Shown one piece after another: positions 10,561-15,133 of a DNA stretch of 15,133 bases. Origin of the DNA: Euperipatoides rowelli. Lineage: Eukaryota > Onychophora > Udeonychophora > Euonychophora > Peripatopsidae. The translations under genes were made by a program, and so were the position numbers. Under the pieces are notes generated by a model that worked only from the letters and a program-made list of their open reading frames with translations, ran no database searches and was not told the origin of the DNA. The first letter of the stretch is position 1; each line of letters starts with the position of its first letter. Where the stretch lies: the NCBI GenBank assembly GCA_003024985.2, contig PXIH01S0000412.1. The stretch is one strand, 5' to 3'.

Positions 10561-11160
10561 TGTACTTTCAACAAAAACAATATTTTTGAGATAACATACG
10601 ATGCATTACAAACACAAAAATAATTTTAAAAACCTCGAGCCACTGCAAATTAAATTTTACAGTTTCTTGTTATTCAGAATTTGTTAAAATTTCATATGGC
10701 GACTATCCACACATTTTATTTATCTATCACTATCTGGCAACACTGTCAGATAGCGCTTCTGTATTTTCATCATTACGGAAAGGGTTGATGGAAGTTATGT
10801 CAAAATTATCGAAATCAACCAAAAACCTCCAGAATATCATATTGGATTTCACACGTAGTTGGAGTTAGCGTTCAAGGTAACGATAAGGTAAAGACTGTAA
10901 ATAAAAAAATTAAGGCTGCTATTCATCTTGATCATGATTAAATGGGACTTGGGCCTTCCAGTTTCTAGGCACTTGTGTTATTGTGAGTTGGTCATTTTCG
11001 AGACATCAAATGTGTTGGATGTACTTGCTGATGGGCATTCTATTTGTGTCGCTAAACCAAACCTATTATCACTATCAATAAAGCAATATATATTTTCTTT
11101 AAATTTTTATAGAAATATCTAAATAAGATTCACTTATTAAATATTAACTAAATTTTGATC
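10561..11160. other. CpG-richer stretch, possibly the interior of the hAT-like element; no recognisable gene
   Basis: CpG stays frequent as far as about 10885. A 7-bp stem CTATCTG/CAGATAG with a 10-base loop lies at 10730-10753 and its loop contains GGCAACACTG. A plus-strand open run at about 10754-10855 (roughly 32 codons, no family recognised) follows. A second open run at 10928-11122 uses an ATG and encodes about 64 residues with several Cys, again not recognised. The stretch could be the non-transposase interior of the element that starts at 10484, or an unmethylated regulatory or exonic segment. The sequence alone does not decide. Confidence 0.3.
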
Positions 11161-11805
11161 AGTGCTGTAAAAATAATTACACACAAAATGCCTAAAAGTT
11201 TCATTTTATTACCTAAGTGGTTTCAAGAGGTCAAATTTCAAATAACCTTGATATGATGAACGGCTAAATCTTCTTTCAATTAATGTACTCCTAAATTGAA
11301 TCTTGGATAGAATTTTAATCCAGAAGTGTTGCACCATAACATTATTTACTTCAGAATCTGGGTCATTGATCTATAATTCTTGTTAAAGCAGATGTCAACT
11401 CTTTACTTACGAGTTTCTCCGATCTATTATAACTACACTAAATGTAACAAATGATTAGTGAGACTATTTTTTTCTTTCCAAGAGCTTTAATGTGCTATCA
11501 TACATCATAGAGCTTACTCCATAACGAAGACAGAAATCTGATTTAATATCTTTTTATGTAATTATGCTTAAAATTTATTGGAAGTATGCCCCACAACTAT
11601 TTATTTTTCTATCTGAATTTTTCCATTACTTAAAAAGTGCCCTTACATAAAGCACAGTATACACTGACAAATTCCAAGCTGATATAGTACAGCATACAAT
11701 AAATCTAATATTTTATTTATTGAATGGATAAAAATATCTCCTTACTTTTTCATGTGTAGCTTTTTAAATGCTCATTTATATGCACTTTAATAGTATATGC
11801 TATAT
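11161..11805. other. AT-rich non-coding stretch, no gene seen
   Basis: No ORF, repeat boundary or RNA gene is apparent between the CpG-richer patch and the 3' end of the retrotransposon. It is the likely genomic flank on the 3' side of that insertion. Confidence 0.55.
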
Positions 11806-11981
11806 ATTATTTATTTATGTTTATTAAACTTTCAAATTATACAAATAGAAAACATCACATGAAAACCTAGTATAAGGATGTGGTTTTCATTTACATCAAA
11901 ATTGTTGATTATTTACACATAAAGTTCTAATCTGTATATATTTAGTTAAAAAAAAGTCTAGAAAGGCATTAAATTAATATA
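11806..11981 (-). other. Retrotransposon 3' UTR and A/T-rich tail
   Basis: Between the stop at 11982-11984 and about 11806 lie roughly 175 bases without coding content. On the minus strand they end in AATAAACATAAATAAATAA (plus strand about 11808-11826), which has an AATAAA-type polyadenylation word and a TAAA-like repeat. LINEs of the CR1/Jockey type commonly end in such short A/T-rich or simple-repeat tails. This is what I use to place the 3' boundary, give or take about 20 bases. Confidence 0.55.
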
Positions 11982-12132
11982 TTACAAATTTCTATTTACA
12001 TGTTCAATCATAGTTGAAATTGATGAGATTTTATATTGATTAGCTCTTATGTATTGTTTATGATGTTTGTTAGCATTTCTTGTTACATAGTTTGACCCTA
12101 CACATCTTTCTGGTAAATAATATTCAAACATT
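11982..12132 (-). pseudogene. LINE pol, extreme C-terminal block
   Basis: This frame (different from that of the block before it) reads FEYYLPERCVGSNYVTRN and continues with a basic, His- and Tyr-rich segment to a stop TAA at 11982-11984. The LPER..., ...R.ANQYK... and closing ...N.N layout matches the usual end of CR1/Jockey-type polymerases, where a short basic tail follows the conserved R-R region. The register change from the preceding block falls at about 12124-12132, next to a TGA that ends the preceding frame. Confidence 0.7.
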
Positions 12133-12474
12133 TTGAAAAAGGGAACAGCATAGGCAAACAATGCAGCTTCTCTTCATTCTTCTAGGGATTGTAAGTTTAA
12201 AATCTGTAATGAAGGTACTATAACTTTGATAGTTTTTCCTATTATTATTTTTATCACCCTTTTTTTTAAACCTCTTCAATTTCATATAGCCTATTTGGTT
12301 CTTAAATAATGACGTTGACCACACCTCAGAACAATACTGAAGGCATGGTCTGAGGTAGATCACATAGAACATTAAAGTTGTAATAGCTAAATTAATCCTT
12401 TTTAATCGACAGTATATAGCATGAATTTTTTTTTAAAGGTATTTAAGGGTTAACATTTTTATGTGCTCCTGCCA
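12124..12474 (-). pseudogene. LINE pol, region after the RT (W..HI to LRP...EVW to RR)
   Basis: One frame can be followed through the whole block apart from a single in-frame TAA at 12433-12435. It starts WQEHIKMLTLKYL (12474 down), passes the stop, then KKIHAIYCRLKR, then LRPCLQYCSEVW at about 12316-12351, a Lys/Arg-rich stretch, and IPRRMKRSC before a TGA at 12124-12126. The pattern W..HI, LKR, RP.L.Y...VW, RR is diagnostic for the thumb and C-terminal part of CR1/Jockey-group LINE polymerases. The preceding RT block ends in another frame at about 12459-12470, so a frameshift separates them. Confidence 0.85.
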
Positions 12475-12889
12475 TTTCGAATGATCAATCCAAGTATTGT
12501 GCATTTATTGACAGATTTTATTGTTTCATTTTGAATTTTTATATCAATTTTAACAGGGTTTATTAAGAAGTCATGTCTCATAATGTTTGATTTTGAAGGA
12601 TTAACAATCATTCCACAATAATTTGAATCAATTTCTATCTGTGATGCCATTTGTTGAATTAAATTATTTATACCATCTTCTTTACCTGTGACTTCCAATG
12701 TCAGGTTGTCTATGTATTTAAATCTGTTATTCAAGTTAAAAGCTATTTTATTTATATTTATTATGCAAACAAGGCCTCCTAACACAGAGCCTTGGGGAAC
12801 TCCGTTGTAACAGAAGTATTGTAATGATTTAACAGATTCTGGGGTTTTTATGGTATTAATTCTATTGTCTAGGAAAAAGAAGATCCAAT
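12459..12889 (-). pseudogene. LINE reverse transcriptase, palm block with GVPQGS and mutated YxDD
   Basis: The open frame runs from about 12889 (FFFLDNRINT), through YNGVPQGSVLGGLV at about 12771-12812, to KYIDNLTLEV with the catalytic box at 12705-12716, and then LINPVKIDIKI and LGLII before a stop at 12459-12461. GVPQGS is RT motif 4 (B), and Y-x-D-D is motif 5 (C), which carries two metal-binding aspartates. Here the second is Asn: codon AAC on the minus strand at 12705-12707, one transition from GAC. The position that is usually Ala, Val or Met holds Ile. Loss of that Asp is expected to abolish polymerase activity. An upstream shift near 12880-12889 separates this block from the one carrying the first catalytic Asp. 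Confidence 0.9.
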
Positions 12890-13068
12890 AATATCACATT
12901 TGGATGAATATTTATCTTCTTAATTTTTTTTAAAAAAAGGTTGTGATTTACTTGATCGTAAGCTTTAACAAAATCTGTTACTATGGTTATAGCTTTGTTT
13001 CCCGGTTTGTCAAGTTCTTTTAATATTAGGCCAAGATCTATTAGGCATACCTCCAAATTTATTGACAC
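12862..13068 (-). pseudogene. LINE reverse transcriptase, motif A block (TDFVKAYD)
   Basis: A 68-codon open run encodes CLIDLGLILKELDKPGNKA followed by ITIVTDFVKAYDQVNHNL. The first Asp of TDFVKAYD (codon at 12973-12975) is the RT motif A metal ligand and is retained. The spacing from the preceding LIDL...LKELD to this Asp is normal for LINE polymerases. The run ends at a stop 12862-12864, where the true frame has moved: the neighbouring frame continues as FFFLDNR. Upstream, the frame is closed by TGA at 13072-13074 and the expected Gly-rich QFG..-type block survives only in another frame (NKFGGMPNRS at about 13030-13060). Confidence 0.9.
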
Positions 13069-13114
13069 GGGTCAATTTCATAAACTATTTTGAAAACAGG
13101 ATTATGTGATCAAA

Positions 13115-13171
13115 AAAAAATGTCTCGCAAATTTTCGAAATTGTAGATGAAATAAAGATAGGTCTAGTCAT
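13115..13171 (-). pseudogene. LINE reverse transcriptase, RPI...SKICE block
   Basis: On the minus strand the frame reads MTRPIFISSTISKICETF. The RPI-x(n)-ISKI-x-E pattern is the conserved RT motif just before the Gly-rich block. It lies in a frame different from the upstream WKKSF block, which ends at a TAA at 13180-13182, and from the motif A block downstream. A single-base indel at each junction would explain this. Confidence 0.85.
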
Positions 13172-13182
13172 GCCTGGATTTA

Positions 13183-13431
13183 ATGGATTTTTTTTACTTT
13201 AGGAATAGTGATTATGAATGATTTTTTCCATGCATTTGGGCATAAGCATAACTTTATGGATTTATTTATTAGGAATGTAATTATTTCGCAAAGTTCTATT
13301 GATAAATCTTTTAGTATAAAATCAGGAATAATATCTGGGGTAAATGAAGATTTATCTAGTAATTTATTTAGTTTATTTAAAACCCATTTAATTAACTTAC
13401 ATTGGGTATTTTTGATGTACAGTATCTTGTT
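13183..13431 (-). pseudogene. LINE reverse transcriptase, N-terminal block (PDIIPDFILK...AWKKSF)
   Basis: This 83-codon open run encodes LNKLNKLLDKSSFTPDIIP, then DFILKDLSIELCEII, then NAWKKSFIITIPKVKKIH. It matches the RT motif usually written KS.GPDGIP..LLK...L...I..LFN.S...G.FP..WK...I.PI.K. In this copy the normally invariant GPDGIP reads TPDIIP. The plus-strand open run over 13208-13510 is only the reverse-complement shadow of this block. Confidence 0.85.
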
Positions 13432-13712
13432 TTACCGGAAGGTTTTTTTTGTTAAAACTTTCATGTATATGCGCCAATTTTTTAAAATATTCAAAAATAT
13501 CATATGCTGATTGATCTGCCGTTTTATTTGGAAATTTAATTGCCTGAACTGTTTTTAATTAGCTTATGGAGATTTTTACTGCCATATTTTATTTTATTTA
13601 ATTGCTTATTGAATTCCTTTTCTTTAGCTTCTTTGTTTGATTTGTTTATTTAAAACAATTATTGCTTCTACATTATTCCGATTGAATAGGGTGTTTAACT
13701 TTTTAATAAGGT
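13397..13712 (-). pseudogene. LINE pol, linker between endonuclease and RT
   Basis: Several short frames keep coding-like sequence here. KYGSKNLHKLIKNSSGN runs to a TAA near 13537, and FPNKTADQSAYDIFEYFKKL (frame ending at a TAA 13397-13399) follows. The YG.KNLHKLIK motif and the F...L..IH pattern correspond to the connector that LINEs place between the endonuclease and the RT core. Between about 13600 and 13712 the frame is broken several times, and I could not follow it continuously. Confidence 0.7.
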
Positions 13713-13780
13713 TATTTAATTTTTTTATTAAACCAAGGTTTGTCATTATGCCTATATGATTTATTGATTAATGGGAAGCA
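13712..13780 (-). pseudogene. LINE pol, HNDKPWFNKKI block
   Basis: The minus-strand frame encodes CFPLINKSYRHNDKPWFNK before a TAA at 13712-13714. K-PWF(N)..I is a very common short signature just after the endonuclease domain of CR1/Jockey-type LINEs, where the consensus is close to KPW.t..I....... Its frame differs from that of the block on either side. Confidence 0.8.
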
Positions 13781-13782
13781 CT

Positions 13783-13908
13783 CTATATATAGAGAGAGCT
13801 AATTATTTTATTAAATTCATCCACAGCTTCATTTACATCTTGAAAATTTTTAATTATAGACCAGTTCATCATTGATATTTTATTTCCAAAATTTATGTAA
13901 CATGATTT
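13783..13908 (-). pseudogene. LINE pol, post-endonuclease block (DVNEAVDEFNKII)
   Basis: A 41-codon run reads RKSCYINFGNKISMMNWSII, then KNFQDVNEAVDEFNKII, and ends at TAG 13783-13785. The W..I....DVNEA.D.FN..I layout is typical of the segment between the endonuclease and the KPWF block. The stop lies inside a CTCTATATATAGAG palindrome at 13781-13794. Confidence 0.8.
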
Positions 13909-14408
13909 TCTTCTTGGATGGAAATTGAAATTATTGACTTTGACTTAATTTTGCTTTGGTCTGGGGTGAGCAATACAAATACAATATTGTGGTCTGAGTT
14001 TGCGTTATGGTAGCACTTGTCTAAAACATTAAGTCCCCTTGTAGGTGACTTAATTATTTGCTTGAAGCAACCTTTGAAAGAGATAAAATTTAAATTTAAT
14101 TCATTAAAGTCGCTTAATATATGTATGTTTGCATTTTCATTTATCGTTAGCAATCTATCAACTTCCGTTGAAATGTAGTTGATAAGTTGGTTAGAATATT
14201 TTTTTTTCGGAGAGTATACAGCTATTATAGCCATCCATGGTATACTTCTAGGGCTATAATTTTTTCTATTCATGATGGTCAATGCTTCTATTTCTTCATT
14301 GTCTGGGTAATTAATTGATAGTATGAAGATGTCTTTGTGTAAATAAGCCAAAATTCCTCCTCCCTTTTCATTTTCCTTCAATTCCTTATACGGTGAAATG
14401 TATTGCAA
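13893..14408 (-). pseudogene. LINE APE-type endonuclease, main block
   Basis: This is the longest surviving open run (171 codons; the first codon is TTG, so it is a fragment and not a gene start). It contains GGGILAYLHKDI (about residues 16-27), AVYSPKKK (63-70), SDFN (99-102), SPTRGLNVLDKCYHN (121-135) and SDHN (138-141). Exonuclease-endonuclease-phosphatase enzymes of LINEs nick the target DNA; the Asp-Asn pair of (G/S)DFN and the Asp-His pair of SDH are catalytic or metal-binding and all are present. The usual Gly before DFN is Ser. The domain begins upstream in two other frames. It follows the pol order with the RT on its 3' side, and the stop at 13893-13895 again coincides with a frame change. 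Confidence 0.92.
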
Positions 14409-14560
14409 GGTTCAAAATTAAAAGCCTCTATATCATTTCTTTTAATCCATGTTTCTGATACAATTATTATATCTGGTTTTTCCATAAAATAAATGCTTGG
14501 AATTCATCATATTTGGTATAGGCCTATATAGATCAAATATTAGTGAGTCCAATCTTTGGT
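14405..14560 (-). pseudogene. LINE APE endonuclease, N-terminal part in two frames
   Basis: The first part reads PKIGLTNI, then a TGA at 14533-14535, then SI, a TAG, and AYTKYDEFQAFILW. In a second frame the sequence continues PDIIIVSETWIKRND (14444-14458 codes for SETWI) and FNFEPCN, before joining the main endonuclease run near 14405. The Asn of NI(R)S and the Glu of SETW are the first two catalytic positions of APE-type endonucleases and both persist. The TGA takes the place of a normally conserved Arg and could come from CGA by one C-to-T change. Confidence 0.85.
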
Positions 14561-15010
14561 AGTATATATCTGGTATCATTAGTTTTTATTTGTATTAGAT
14601 TATTTCGATTAACTCCTTTTCTTCCATTACTTCTTTCCTTAATTTTTTTTACATGAATATCATTATATGATTGGTCAAAATATTTTAACTTTTAATGGTA
14701 TTCAGAATTGGGATTACTAATCACATTAGGATTGATAGTATTATTGCAATTATCTATGTTACTTCACAATACTTATATTGTGCTTATTTGTTTAGCATTA
14801 GATCGATAGCGAAGATTATTATTCATCTTATGTCTTGCGTCCTCTTTTAGGATGAAAATATTTATAAATGTTATTTTCCTTTAAAATAAGTTACGTTTTC
14901 TGGTCTATAACGGAAGGATTTAATAAAATCGGGTCCATATTTTTTTTAATCCCAGAGGGGGCTTGAGACGTACATTATTTATTAGATTACATAATTCAAA
15001 ACTAATTCCA
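14561..15010 (-). pseudogene. Probable 5' leader/ORF1-side remnant of the LINE
   Basis: Open, coding-like runs on the minus strand continue upstream of the endonuclease: KYFDQSYNDIHVKKIKERSN (about 14620-14693), YRPENVTYFKGK (about 14885-14925) and LCNLINNVRLKPPLGLKKIW (about 14940-15000). I recognise no zinc-knuckle (CCHC) or other named ORF1 domain. They may be the N-terminal extension of the pol ORF or the end of ORF1. The assignment rests on strand, position and composition only. Confidence 0.4.
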
Positions 15011-15133
15011 AAACATATTGCTATAAGAAATCAAATCCAAGTACTTGACAAAACTATAATTGAAGCAAAGAAATATTAATTGAAATATAAATACAAGAAA
15101 ATTAATAAAAAAAATATTAACACGTTACACACG
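15011..15133. other. Right edge, AT-rich, element boundary unresolved
   Basis: No coding-like run remains on the minus strand. Either the retrotransposon ended near 15010 (5'-truncated, as is common for LINEs) or this is its 5' UTR running out of the window. Confidence 0.4.

Larger units (their letters stand above)
11806..15010 (-). mobile_element. Decayed non-LTR (LINE) retrotransposon, APE endonuclease + RT, Jockey/CR1-like group
   Basis: Read on the minus strand, the order is leader, apurinic-type endonuclease, linker, reverse transcriptase, C-terminal tail, short 3' UTR and an A/T-rich tail. This order and the signature blocks (SETW, SDFN, SDHN, RPI..STISKICE, TDFVKAYD, GVPQGSV, LRPCLQY..VW) are those of an autonomous LINE that copies itself by target-primed reverse transcription. 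The coding register changes about ten times and there are several in-frame stops, so it is a dead copy. The run LIDL..LKELDKPGNKA ahead of the first RT Asp and the KYIDNLTLE box point to the CR1/Jockey-type assemblage, but the exact clade is not determined. The 3' end is placed at the A/T tail near 11806. The 5' end is uncertain and may lie beyond the window. No target-site duplication could be verified. Confidence 0.88.

Noticed and set aside
10308-10623. Overlapping open runs on both strands (10308-10580 minus, 10402-10623 plus)
   Set aside because: They span the hAT-like motif and simple TACGGTATATA repeats; neither protein resembles a transposase or other family.
10928-11122. Plus-strand ATG-initiated run of 64 residues
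   Set aside because: No domain, homologue or promoter context recognised; kept only as part of the description of the CpG-richer patch.
13208-13510. Plus-strand 100-codon open run
   Set aside because: It is the reverse-complement shadow of the RT N-terminal and linker blocks on the minus strand, which carry recognisable motifs.

Overview
The window is AT-rich, gene-poor metazoan DNA. It has long A/T homopolymers, visibly few CpG dinucleotides, a decayed APE-type non-LTR retrotransposon, a long-TIR MITE and other repeat fragments. There is no sign of bacterial organisation: no closely packed ORFs, ribosome-binding sites or operons. An invertebrate, probably marine, is the likeliest source, but I cannot name a phylum from the sequence. 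The stretch is best read as intergenic or long-intron DNA. I found no intact protein-coding gene, tRNA, rRNA or CRISPR array.

Layout. 1-1960: unremarkable AT-rich DNA with a short imperfect tandem duplication at the left edge. 1965-2400: a region with two long G runs and a block resembling the end of a widespread DNA-transposon-derived repeat. 2400-4862: no gene. 4863-5314: the clearest discrete small element, a 436-bp foldback element with arms of about 143 bp flanked by a perfect 8-bp direct repeat. A separate 15-bp hairpin lies just outside it. 5355-10480: almost featureless apart from a GC-rich patch near 6020-6100 and a GA microsatellite. 10484-10900: a CpG-rich stretch opening with a hAT-like terminal motif. 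11806 to about 15010: a minus-strand non-LTR retrotransposon whose endonuclease, linker, reverse transcriptase and C-terminal tail can be followed block by block through about ten changes of frame and several stops.

The parts do not cooperate as a system; this is a record of insertions at different stages of decay. The retrotransposon keeps the endonuclease signature residues I could check but has lost its reading frame and the second aspartate of the reverse transcriptase YxDD box, so it cannot act on its own. The MITE and the 10.5-kb patch have much more CpG than their surroundings, which suggests later arrival or protection from methylation-driven decay. I found nothing that I would call a new biological system. 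The MITE with its target-site duplication is the most useful discrete finding.
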